From positions 1 through 9,525 of the forward strand of contig JAICQW010000060.1 of the NCBI GenBank assembly GCA_025937665.1: 9,525 nucleotides of DNA. The letters run 5' to 3'. Each line of letters opens with the position of its first letter. Positions within the stretch are counted from its first letter, which is position 1. Of the stretch, positions 1 to 5,858 are shown piece by piece. The notes beneath the pieces were generated by a model that ran no database searches, was not told the DNA's origin, and saw nothing but the letters and a program-made list of their open reading frames with translations. Source of the DNA: Nitrososphaeraceae archaeon. GTDB lineage: Archaea > Thermoproteota > Nitrososphaeria > Nitrososphaerales > Nitrososphaeraceae. A program made the translations under genes and the position numbers.

Positions 1-1
1 C

Positions 2-937
2 TTAATAGTGGCTTCTGTAGCGGAGAGAATGAAATTTAGCGCATTCATAATATTCGTAATACTGTGGTCAACATTCGTTTACGACTTTGCTGCACATTGG
101 ACATGGTCAATCTCAGCAACAGACAATTATGGAATGAATGCAGGATATTCGGGCTTTGGATGGACGGGTGCCTTTGGATCTCTCGATTTTGCAGGTGGAA
201 CAGTCATTCACATCACTTCAGGTTGGGCTGGGCTTGTGGTAGCACTCATGCTAGGAAGGAGAATAGGGTATGGAAAAATTCCTATGGAACCACACAATAT
301 TTCACTTGTAGTTTTAGGAGCTGCGTTACTGTGGTTCGGTTGGTTTGGATTCAATGCTGGTTCAGCGGGTGCTGCTGCTACCAATGCTTCAAGTGCATTC
401 GTTGCAACACAGATAGCTACTGGAATGGCCGTAGTTACTTGGTCATTGCTCTCTTGGGCACATACGGGTAGAGCCTCAACTGTGGGTGCTGCCTCTGGTG
501 CTGTAGCTGGACTTGTAGCAATCACACCAGCAGCAGGTTTCGTTTCACCAATGTCGTCTATTGTAATTGGAATAATCGCATCAGTTGCATGCTATGCAGC
601 TGTTATGTTCAAGAATAGTAGAAAGTGGGACGATGCTTTGGATACCTGGGGTGTTCACGGAATCGGTGGACTTGCCGGCGCCCTTTGCACTGGATTATTC
701 GCAGAAAAGAGATTCACATCTTGGGGAGATGATGGACTCGTATTTGGCAATCCAGCTCAGCTATACGAAAATGCTGTAGGTGCATTTGCAGCAATCGCAT
801 GGACGATGGGTATTACTGCAATAATCATCAAAGTAATGGATAAAGTCTGGCCTGGAGGCATAAGAGTTACTCCAAAAGAAGAAGAAATAGGACTAGACTT
901 AACCCAACACGGCGAACGAGCATACGTAAGCGAATAA
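2..937 (+). CDS. amt: Ammonium transporter Amt (5'-truncated by window edge)
   Basis: Membrane channel of the Amt/MEP/Rh family that brings ammonium/ammonia across the cytoplasmic membrane, in this lineage supplying both nitrogen assimilation and energy metabolism. The frame is open to the left edge, so the GTG at 8 is internal and the N-terminal helices are missing. Numbering from that GTG, AERMKFSAF (5-13) opens a mid-protein helix. DFAGGTVIH (60-68) carries equivalents of E. coli AmtB Asp160 and His168. WFGWFGFNAGSA (109-120) is a conserved helix. DTWGVHGIGG (212-221) carries the second pore histidine (H217, like His318). A cytoplasmic tail with GIRVTPKEEEIGLD (284-297) is the canonical C-terminal regulatory segment. 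Roughly transmembrane helices 4-11 are visible. Family identity is certain. Which thaumarchaeal Amt type (low or high affinity) cannot be decided here. Confidence 0.97.
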   Translation, partial: LIVASVAERMKFSAFIIFVILWSTFVYDFAAHWTWSISATDNYGMNAGYSGFGWTGAFGSLDFAGGTVIHITSGWAGLVVALMLGRRIGYGKIPMEPHNISLVVLGAALLWFGWFGFNAGSAGAAATNASSAFVATQIATGMAVVTWSLLSWAHTGRASTVGAASGAVAGLVAITPAAGFVSPMSSIVIGIIASVACYAAVMFKNSRKWDDALDTWGVHGIGGLAGALCTGLFAEKRFTSWGDDGLVFGNPAQLYENAVGAFAAIAWTMGITAIIIKVMDKVWPGGIRVTPKEEEIGLDLTQHGERAYVSE

Positions 938-948
938 GGGCTCCTACC

Positions 949-975
949 TTCTCTCTTTTATTTTCATATTTTTTT
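949..975 (+). terminator. T-rich transcription terminator of amt
   Basis: A pyrimidine-rich stretch ending in seven consecutive T lies 12 nt after the amt stop and ahead of the SBDS promoter. Archaeal RNA polymerase terminates at such T-tracts without needing a hairpin. Assigned from sequence character and position only. Confidence 0.45.
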
Positions 976-1011
976 GTAATAGTCTAGAATATTCAATTCT
1001 CTTTTGTAGGC

Positions 1012-1020
1012 TTATATATT
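1012..1020 (+). promoter_or_regulatory. TATA box of the SBDS gene, leaderless promoter
   Basis: The sequence TTATATATT is centred about 24 nt upstream of the ATG at 1040. This is the usual distance from an archaeal TATA box to the transcription start, so the mRNA should begin at or very near the start codon. No Shine-Dalgarno motif is present, which agrees with a leaderless transcript. Confidence 0.6.
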
Positions 1021-1039
1021 TTCAAATATTAAGAGTAGC

Positions 1040-1726
1040 ATGGTTGATAAGTTTACAATTGTAAGGTTAAGCGCAGGAAATGAAAAATTTGAAATTTTGG
1101 TTAAACCGGATCCTGCCCTTGAATACAAACTTGGTAAAAAAATGGATATTTCAAATATCATGATTTCCGATGAAATATACTCAGACGCTAATAAAGGCAC
1201 TAGAAGTTCAACTGAGAAATTAATGAAGGCATTCAAGACAACCGATCAGTTAGAAATAGCAAAACAAATTATGGCCAAAGGAGACTTGAACTTGAATACA
1301 GATCAGCGCAGAAAGATGATTGAAGAAAAGAAAAGACAAATTGTCGAGTATGTCAACAAAAATTTTGTTGATCCTAAAACCCACATGCCCCATCCAATAT
1401 CCCGGATTAGCACCGTCCTTGACGATGCTCGAGTAGCCATAGACCCATTCAAACGGCTTGATGACCAAATTAAGAATATTATTGAACCCTTGAGAAAACT
1501 ACTGCCTTTGAAGTCGGAAATACTGGAATTGACTGTAACTGTACCAGCACAGTTTTCAGGACAATCATTTAGTGTATTCAAAAGTATCGGTGATATCAAA
1601 TCAGAACAATGGTTATCTGATGGCTCATTACAAGTGGTTCTTAACCTTAATGCTGGTATGAAAAGCTCATTTCTGGATCGAATTGGTACTGCAACCAAGG
1701 GTTCAGCTCAGGTCTCCGAAAAATAA
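1040..1726 (+). CDS. Ribosome maturation protein SBDS/Sdo1 homologue
   Basis: Archaeal homologue of the Shwachman-Bodian-Diamond syndrome protein, which in eukaryotes works with EFL1 to release the anti-association factor eIF6 from new 60S subunits. The archaeal protein is taken to act on the large subunit too. The 228 residues match the usual archaeal size and show three expected parts: the N-terminal FYSH domain (about 1-85, with SDANKGTRSS at 48-57), a helical middle domain (about 88-160, with DPKTHMPHPISRI at 111-123 as the best signature), and a C-terminal ferredoxin-like domain (about 162-228). ATG 1040 is chosen because it follows a TATA box at leaderless distance and gives the family N-terminus. 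The gene heads the exosome cluster, the classic archaeal arrangement. A separate promoter precedes rrp4, so the two may be only partly co-transcribed. Confidence 0.95.
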   Translation: MVDKFTIVRLSAGNEKFEILVKPDPALEYKLGKKMDISNIMISDEIYSDANKGTRSSTEKLMKAFKTTDQLEIAKQIMAKGDLNLNTDQRRKMIEEKKRQIVEYVNKNFVDPKTHMPHPISRISTVLDDARVAIDPFKRLDDQIKNIIEPLRKLLPLKSEILELTVTVPAQFSGQSFSVFKSIGDIKSEQWLSDGSLQVVLNLNAGMKSSFLDRIGTATKGSAQVSEK

Positions 1727-1728
1727 TA

Positions 1729-1744
1729 GTAACTTTACTTTTCG
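1729..1744 (+). terminator. Possible weak terminator after SBDS
   Basis: A short T-rich stretch with runs of three and four T follows the SBDS stop directly and precedes the rrp4 TATA-like box. Read-through into rrp4 is equally possible. Confidence 0.25.
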
Positions 1745-1750
1745 CCACAC

Positions 1751-1760
1751 TTAAAATATA
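1751..1760 (+). promoter_or_regulatory. TATA-like box for the rrp4 operon
   Basis: TTAAAATATA lies about 80 nt upstream of the rrp4 GTG. A start of transcription some 25 nt downstream, near 1780-1785, would leave a leader of about 50 nt that carries a strong Shine-Dalgarno. This differs from the leaderless SBDS gene. Confidence 0.45.
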
Positions 1761-1792
1761 AGTCTGTTCTAACTTCCCAAAAAGGGAGAATT

Positions 1793-1849
1793 ATGAATAA
1801 GAGATTTATGAATTCCTGTTTAGGAGGAATACTCTGTGCAGGAAGTTAA
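1793..1849 (+). CDS. Possible 18-codon upstream ORF overlapping the rrp4 start
   Basis: An ATG at 1793 sits 4 nt after a GGGAG motif (1784-1788) and opens the reading frame MNKRFMNSCLGGILCAGS. Its TAA (1847-1849) lies 9 nt past the rrp4 GTG codon, in a different frame. Both its start and its ribosome-binding motif fall within the predicted rrp4 leader. It could be a translated leader peptide coupled to rrp4, or chance. No homology is claimed. Confidence 0.2.
   Translation: MNKRFMNSCLGGILCAGS
1822..1827 (+). promoter_or_regulatory. Shine-Dalgarno that sets the rrp4 GTG start
   Basis: AGGAGG ends 8 nt before the GTG at 1836. An in-frame TAG at 1821 excludes any upstream start, so this motif fixes GTG as the initiation codon. 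Confidence 0.8.
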
Positions 1850-2636
1850 ACGAAAATATGTTATTCCTGGCGATATTGTGGCTGAAGGTAATTTGAGACC
1901 ACTGGTAAATGTATTTAAGAATGGGAATTCAATTGTGGCAACTAGAATTGGAATCACAGAATCTAACCAGGACGGAGCCAAGGTAATTCCATTATCTGGA
2001 ATTTATTTCCCTCGAGCAAACGATATTGTCATAGGTAAAATACTTGATCACTCGTCCCTGTCTTGGTCCGTCGATATAAATTCATGCTTTGCTGCTCATT
2101 TGCCAGCCCAGGACATATTTGGGAGAGATTTTTCACCCGCACATGACGACATGGGACGTCAATTATCAACTGGTGATGTCATTGTCGCTAGAATTGCTAT
2201 TTTTGACCGGACAAGAGATCCGATTCTTACTATTCAGGATAAAGACTTGGGAAAAATACCTACCGGAGAATTGATAAAAATATCTCCAACCCGTGTTCCA
2301 AGACTCATAGGTAAAAGAGGTTCAATGATTCAAACAATCGAACAGGCGAGTTCTACAAGGGTAACCATAGGTCAGAATGGAATTATTGTTGTTTCAGGAA
2401 AAGACAAAGAGGGCACTACCCTTGCTATTAATGCAATTCACATGGTAGAAGTAGAGGCACATACTTCAAACCTTACACAGAGGATTAAACAATTGTTGAA
2501 TGTACCAGAATCTGAAATAGAAAGTGATGACGCTCAAACTAACGAATCTAACGATACAACAATAAATCAGGATGAAATAAATTCAAACAGCAATGATAAA
2601 GAAATGGGGATGATTAATTCAAATGGTCCAAAGTAG
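1836..2636 (+). CDS. rrp4: Exosome complex RNA-binding cap protein Rrp4
   Basis: Cap subunit of the archaeal exosome. It sits as a trimer on the Rrp41/Rrp42 ring and feeds RNA into the phosphorolytic chamber. The 266 residues show the standard order: an N-terminal domain (about 1-58, with VIPGDIVAEG at 9-18), an S1 domain (about 60-137), and a KH domain (about 145-208) with RLIGKRGSMI at 156-165 containing the GxxG loop G159-G162. After about residue 222 comes a low-complexity tail of some 45 residues rich in N, S, D, E and T, longer than the core fold requires and probably disordered. The start is GTG, supported by a strong Shine-Dalgarno and an in-frame upstream stop. The 3' end overlaps rrp41 by 14 nt, so translation is likely coupled. 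The Csl4 alternative is rejected because it lacks a KH domain. Confidence 0.96.
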   Translation: MQEVKRKYVIPGDIVAEGNLRPLVNVFKNGNSIVATRIGITESNQDGAKVIPLSGIYFPRANDIVIGKILDHSSLSWSVDINSCFAAHLPAQDIFGRDFSPAHDDMGRQLSTGDVIVARIAIFDRTRDPILTIQDKDLGKIPTGELIKISPTRVPRLIGKRGSMIQTIEQASSTRVTIGQNGIIVVSGKDKEGTTLAINAIHMVEVEAHTSNLTQRIKQLLNVPESEIESDDAQTNESNDTTINQDEINSNSNDKEMGMINSNGPK

Positions 2637-3360
2637 AAGCCTAATTGACGAAAGTGGAAAACGAACCGACGGTAGGGTCATTGATGAGTTAAGAGAAGTA
2701 AAAATCAATGTAGGTGTTGTAAAGAATGCGGACGGCTCTGCGTTGATAGAATTTGGTAAAAATAGAATTATTGCGGCAGTATACGGTCCACGAGAAGTCC
2801 ACCCAAAACATATGGCATTATCAGATCGAGGTGTGGTAAGATGCAGATATCACATGTCACCGTTCTCAACAGATACTCGCAAGAGTCCAGCTCCTTCAAG
2901 AAGGGAGACAGAAATATCTAAGGTAATTCGAGAAGCTCTCGAACCTGCTCTTATACTTGAGGATTATCCACGTGCTGCGATTGATATTTTCATAGAGGTC
3001 CTTCAAGCTGACGGTGGCTCAAGGTGTGCTGGTATCTCAGCTGCTTCTGTTGCACTTGCAGATGCAGGAATTAATATGCGTGATATGGTTTCAGCATGTG
3101 CAGCGGGAAAGGTAGATGATAAGATAGTTGTTGATATTAATGATACCGAAGACAAAGAAGGGGGAGCTGACATGCCTGTAGCCTATATGCCAAATCTAGA
3201 GAAAATAACACTATTGCAACTTGATGGCGAATTAAATCCAAACGAATTTAATACTTGTTTGGAGGAAGCTGTACGTGGTTGCTTGAAAGTATATGAAATA
3301 CAACGTTCCTCTTTAATGGAAAAGTACTTTGGCGATGAAAAGGGAATGAAAGAAGAATGA
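2623..3360 (+). CDS. rrp41: Exosome complex exonuclease Rrp41 (catalytic ring subunit)
   Basis: Catalytic RNase PH-fold subunit of the archaeal exosome. With Rrp42 it forms the hexamer that degrades RNA 3'-5' using phosphate, or adds A-rich tails in reverse. The 245 residues are of normal length. RTDGR (14-18) is the family N-terminal signature, SRRETEIS (92-99) holds the arginine pair expected to bind RNA, and EDKEGGADMPVA (176-187) carries D177 and D183, the aspartates spaced six apart that match the catalytic pair of characterised archaeal Rrp41. Rrp42 lacks this pattern. The start is ATG 2623, since an in-frame TGA lies 12 nt upstream. GGGGAT about 10 nt before the ATG can act as ribosome-binding site inside the rrp4 tail. 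The gene overlaps rrp4 by 14 nt and rrp42 by 4 nt. Confidence 0.97.
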   Translation: MVQSRSLIDESGKRTDGRVIDELREVKINVGVVKNADGSALIEFGKNRIIAAVYGPREVHPKHMALSDRGVVRCRYHMSPFSTDTRKSPAPSRRETEISKVIREALEPALILEDYPRAAIDIFIEVLQADGGSRCAGISAASVALADAGINMRDMVSACAAGKVDDKIVVDINDTEDKEGGADMPVAYMPNLEKITLLQLDGELNPNEFNTCLEEAVRGCLKVYEIQRSSLMEKYFGDEKGMKEE

Positions 3361-4181
3361 GTCTATCAAAAAAATCTACAGTTATTGTTGAAAATCTTCG
3401 TAAAAAACAGATGCGAGAAGCAATTTCAACAGGAAAAAGACTAGATGAAAGATCGTTGGATGAAGTAAGACCTATTGAAATTGAATTAGATGTTATCAAA
3501 AAAGCAAATGGATCTGCCTGGGTAAAGTTGGGTAACACTGAAGTTGTAGCAGGAGTAAAAGTAGAAACAGGTGAACCTTTTGAAGGGTTAGAAAACAGTG
3601 GCGCTTTGATAATCACCGCTGAAGTTCTCCCGATTGCATCTCCACACATCGAACCAGGACCTCCTGATGAAGAAACCATCGAGCTTGCCAGGGTCGTTGA
3701 CAGAGGTGTGAGAGAATCGGAGATGTTGGATTTGAAAAAATTAGTTTTGGTTCCAGGAAAAATTGTATATACTATTTTTGTTGATTGCAGTGTCATTAAC
3801 GTAGATGGTAACCTTTTAGATGCAACATCGTACGCAGTAGTATCCGCACTGGCAAGCTGTAAGCTGCCTGTCTTTGAAATTAAGGATGACAAAGTAGTAG
3901 ACACGGGAAAAACACAGGAACCTCCTATCACCACTCTACCAGTTTCTGTTACCACCGTTAAAATTGGAGATTATTTGATCTCAGATCCCACTACAGAGGA
4001 AGAGGCTTGTATGGATGCTCGACTTACAATTACTACAAACTCAAAAGGATCAATTGTAGCTATGCAAAAGGGACTTAAGGGGTCCTTTTCAATTGATGAT
4101 GTGAAAAGTATTGCTGATAAGGCTATAGCCAAAGGAGAGGGAATCAGAGGGAAACTAAAAGGAATGATCAATATTGGTTAG
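3357..4181 (+). CDS. rrp42: Exosome complex protein Rrp42 (structural ring subunit)
   Basis: Non-catalytic RNase PH-fold partner that alternates with Rrp41 in the exosome ring and contributes RNA contacts. The 274 residues agree with the family. The N-terminal helix ends in GKRLDERS (26-33). EPGPPDEETIELARVVDRG (99-117) and VDCSVINVDGNLLDA (142-156) are the most typical blocks. The aspartate pair of Rrp41 is not present: the corresponding region reads LPVSVTTVKIGD (194-205). The ATG overlaps the rrp41 stop as ATGA, the signature of translational coupling, which would help keep the two ring subunits in equal amounts. The 3' end overlaps rpl37ae by 8 nt. Confidence 0.96.
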   Translation: MSLSKKSTVIVENLRKKQMREAISTGKRLDERSLDEVRPIEIELDVIKKANGSAWVKLGNTEVVAGVKVETGEPFEGLENSGALIITAEVLPIASPHIEPGPPDEETIELARVVDRGVRESEMLDLKKLVLVPGKIVYTIFVDCSVINVDGNLLDATSYAVVSALASCKLPVFEIKDDKVVDTGKTQEPPITTLPVSVTTVKIGDYLISDPTTEEEACMDARLTITTNSKGSIVAMQKGLKGSFSIDDVKSIADKAIAKGEGIRGKLKGMINIG

Positions 4182-4419
4182 TAGAGGTAAACACAAAGTA
4201 GCCCGTCTTAAGGGATTAGGGGTAAAATATGGAGCTACGGTAAGAAAGCGATACGGAACGATCTACAGGCTTTTAAAAAAGAAAAGGAGATGCCCCAAAT
4301 GCGGTTCGGTAAAATTTGATAGGCAAGTACTCGGAATTTGGTACTGTTCAAAATGCAATTACAAAGTTGCCGCTGGCACATATGATGTAAACTTTGAAAG
4401 AGCAAAGAGTAAATATTAA
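4174..4419 (+). CDS. rpl37ae: Large-subunit ribosomal protein L37Ae (eL43), zinc ribbon
   Basis: Small basic protein of the 50S subunit. Its 81 residues have an Arg/Lys-rich N-terminal half (KGLGVKYGATVRKRYG, 13-28) for rRNA contact, followed by a four-cysteine zinc ribbon: CPKC at 40-43 and CSKC at 58-61, with GIWYC before the second pair, typical of L37Ae. A TTG start at 4174 is proposed because an in-frame TGA at 4165 leaves no other standard start before the conserved region. The next possibilities would truncate the basic arm. The weak GGA motif at 4161-4163 is the only visible ribosome-binding site, so initiation probably relies on coupling to rrp42, whose last 8 nt it overlaps. Product sure, start codon less so. 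Confidence 0.93.
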   Translation: MVSRGKHKVARLKGLGVKYGATVRKRYGTIYRLLKKKRRCPKCGSVKFDRQVLGIWYCSKCNYKVAAGTYDVNFERAKSKY

Positions 4420-4657
4420 AATTAAAATTACTCTAGATAATCTTTCTCCTGAAATTTCATCTAATGTTGGACACACTATCAGCACTGCGCTAAAACCTGA
4501 AACTAAATTTCTCACATCAGCTGAAAAAATAAGCATTTCATCAAAGAATGACGTAATTTCCATTGATATCAGTACTAATGATTTACAGTCAATGCGGGCT
4601 ATAGTTAACACCTACATCAGATTGTTGAGTTTATCTTATTTGTCTCTAAATTTATAA
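4394..4657 (+). CDS. pcc1: KEOPS complex subunit Pcc1
   Basis: Small dimerisation subunit of KEOPS, the complex that with Kae1, Bud32 and Cgi121 makes the t6A modification at position 37 of ANN-decoding tRNAs. The 87-residue product starts with a beta strand (VNIKIKITLD, 6-15) and ends with the family helix MRAIVNTYIRLLSL (67-80), which matches the RAxxNSYLRWL pattern of Pcc1/CTAG proteins. Its position after rpl37ae and before prefoldin beta is the common archaeal neighbourhood of pcc1. The only standard start in frame is TTG 4394, because a TAA lies at 4388. It overlaps rpl37ae by 26 nt without a clear Shine-Dalgarno, so the true start may be a rarer codon a few residues further in. Sequence divergence in this family is high, and the call rests on motif, size and context together. 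Confidence 0.85.
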   Translation: MKEQRVNIKIKITLDNLSPEISSNVGHTISTALKPETKFLTSAEKISISSKNDVISIDISTNDLQSMRAIVNTYIRLLSLSYLSLNL

Positions 4658-4659
4658 AA
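4651..4659 (+). promoter_or_regulatory. Probable TATA box for prefoldin beta
   Basis: TTTATAAAA overlaps the pcc1 stop codon and would place transcription start near 4680, leaving a leader of under 20 nt before the ATG at 4698. No Shine-Dalgarno is visible in that leader. Confidence 0.45.
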
Positions 4660-4697
4660 CGCTATAGATTTATGATGGTGAAGTCAAGTAATAAGAA

Positions 4698-5093
4698 ATG
4701 AGCGAACAAGAAATTCCACCCTGGTTGAGAGAACAGCTAGCTAGACTGCAACAGTTACAACAAAATCTGCAAGCTATCATGATGCAAAAACAACAACTAG
4801 AAGCAGAATCTGTTGAAATAGAAAAAGCAACCGAAGAACTCAAAAAATCAGAACAGGATGAAGTCGTATACAAAACCGTTGGTCCTCTATTGATAAAGAC
4901 AAAAAAAGATGACACGTTAAAGGAGTTGGATGAAAAGAAAGATCTTGCTAACACAAGGTTAGTAGTCCTGGGTAAACAGGAAACACGGGTAAAAGATAAT
5001 TTGAAAGAAGTAGAGAACAAGATAAATGAGATGATCCGCATGGGACAAGGTCAAGGGCAAGCAGGAAACTTGGGAACAAAACCAAACCCGTAA
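4698..5093 (+). CDS. pfdB: Prefoldin subunit beta
   Basis: Beta subunit of the archaeal hexameric prefoldin (two alpha, four beta), a jellyfish-shaped chaperone that holds unfolded proteins and passes them to the thermosome. The 131 residues form two long coiled-coil helices (about 10-55 and 76-115), joined by the hairpin segment VYKTVGPLLIK (57-67), the most conserved part of the beta subunit. The C-terminus is a short glycine/glutamine-rich tail (GQGQGQAGN, 116-124) that is probably flexible. ATG 4698 gives the normal family start. A TATA-like box upstream suggests independent transcription, although read-through from pcc1 is possible. A T-tract follows the stop. Confidence 0.95.
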   Translation: MSEQEIPPWLREQLARLQQLQQNLQAIMMQKQQLEAESVEIEKATEELKKSEQDEVVYKTVGPLLIKTKKDDTLKELDEKKDLANTRLVVLGKQETRVKDNLKEVENKINEMIRMGQGQGQAGNLGTKPNP

Positions 5094-5094
5094 T

Positions 5095-5110
5095 TATTAC
5101 TTTTTAATTT
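5095..5110 (+). terminator. Possible T-tract terminator after prefoldin beta
   Basis: A T-rich run with five consecutive T starts directly after the stop codon, at the end of a transcription unit that faces the convergent lrp gene. Confidence 0.3.
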
Positions 5111-5223
5111 GATTGAATATTCTAACTTAAGTTCCTATAATGAGTAACATTTAGTTATGTTTGAATCTTTGATATCTCTTAGTGTATCATTATTATCATA
5201 ATTGTCAGTGGTGGTATTATTTT

Positions 5224-5274
5224 CGCATTATGCTATTAGCGGTATTAAGTTATTGCCCTTGTAAGCATAATTCG
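5224..5274. repeat. Imperfect 11-bp inverted repeat in the pfdB-lrp intergenic region
   Basis: CGCATTATGCT (5224-5234) and AGCATAATTCG (5264-5274) are reverse complements apart from one position, separated by 29 nt. The 214-nt region between pfdB and the convergent lrp gene contains no gene I can support. The repeat could form a stem-loop in the lrp 3' untranslated region or in read-through from pfdB. Neither arm is followed by a clear T-tract on the lrp strand. Confidence 0.35.
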
Positions 5275-5307
5275 TAAACGAGTCACATTTAGGATGCTTG
5301 TTCGTAT

Positions 5308-5772
5308 TTATTCCTGCTCCATTGGTGGGATCGGAACTTCTCTGGTTGTTTTTCTCATTTCGATGAATGTTTCAGTCTTCTGTACACCTTCAATACGACC
5401 TACTCGTTCTGAAATCAGTTGATGCATTTCATCCAGAGAGTGGGAATTCATCGTTACTAGTATATCGAATCTACCCGTAACTTCAGAAACCTCTGTAACA
5501 CCTGGGATCCTGAATAATTCATTCAAGACATTATCTCTCAATTTTGAATCCATGTTTATACCAGTTAGTGCTTTTACATTAAACCCTAGTGCTTCGTCGT
5601 TCATCAAGATAGTAAATTTTCTAATAATTCCCCTCTTCACTAGTCTCTTTATCCTACTGTATACGACAGATGCATTGATGTTGATTTTTTTTGAGAGTCT
5701 TGGGACTGAAATAGATGCATCATTTGAAAGTTCCTCCAGAATTTTAAGATCTAAATCGTCTATTTTATACAT
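5308..5772 (-). CDS. Lrp/AsnC family transcriptional regulator
   Basis: DNA-binding regulator of the feast/famine (Lrp/AsnC) type, which usually binds AT-rich palindromes as dimers or octamers and senses amino acids. The N-terminal winged helix-turn-helix spans about 1-55 (IDDLDLKILEELSNDA at 4-19, then SVPRLSKKININASVVYSRI at 22-41). The C-terminal RAM ligand-binding domain spans about 65-140, with GVTEVSEVTGRFDILV (91-106) as its hallmark. Total length 154 is typical. ATG at 5772 is preferred because MYKIDDLDLKIL is the normal family start. A GTG at 5781 would add three residues. A TATA-like element (reverse strand, about 5814-5805) lies some 35 nt ahead, but the gene also follows asd by 86 nt on the same strand. 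The target cannot be read from sequence. The neighbour suggests amino acid metabolism, and self-regulation is common in the family. Confidence 0.93.
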   Translation of the reverse strand: MYKIDDLDLKILEELSNDASISVPRLSKKININASVVYSRIKRLVKRGIIRKFTILMNDEALGFNVKALTGINMDSKLRDNVLNELFRIPGVTEVSEVTGRFDILVTMNSHSLDEMHQLISERVGRIEGVQKTETFIEMRKTTREVPIPPMEQE

Positions 5773-5858
5773 AGAAATCACTTATTATATCGTAAATTAT
5801 GTGGTTAATAAATGTATTAATTGCAATTTTATTCAATTTTTTTATCAATAATCTAGGA

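Noticed and set aside
8..10. GTG as the start codon of the ammonium transporter
   Set aside because: The frame is open to the left edge and the visible protein begins within a middle transmembrane helix, so the gene starts outside the window.
3248..3955. Long reverse-strand open frame of 235 codons over rrp41/rrp42
   Set aside because: Lies opposite two certain genes, shows no recognisable domain, and its composition mirrors the opposite strand.
4348..4611. Reverse-strand 87-codon frame opposite pcc1
   Set aside because: The forward frame carries the Pcc1 helix motif and the conserved gene context. The reverse frame has neither.
5094..5307. Possible tRNA or other structured RNA gene
   Set aside because: No T-loop or acceptor pairing could be found. 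Only the imperfect inverted repeat stands out.
5552..5851. Forward 99-codon hydrophobic frame opposite lrp
   Set aside because: The reverse frame is a full Lrp/AsnC protein. The hydrophobic look comes from reading its complement.
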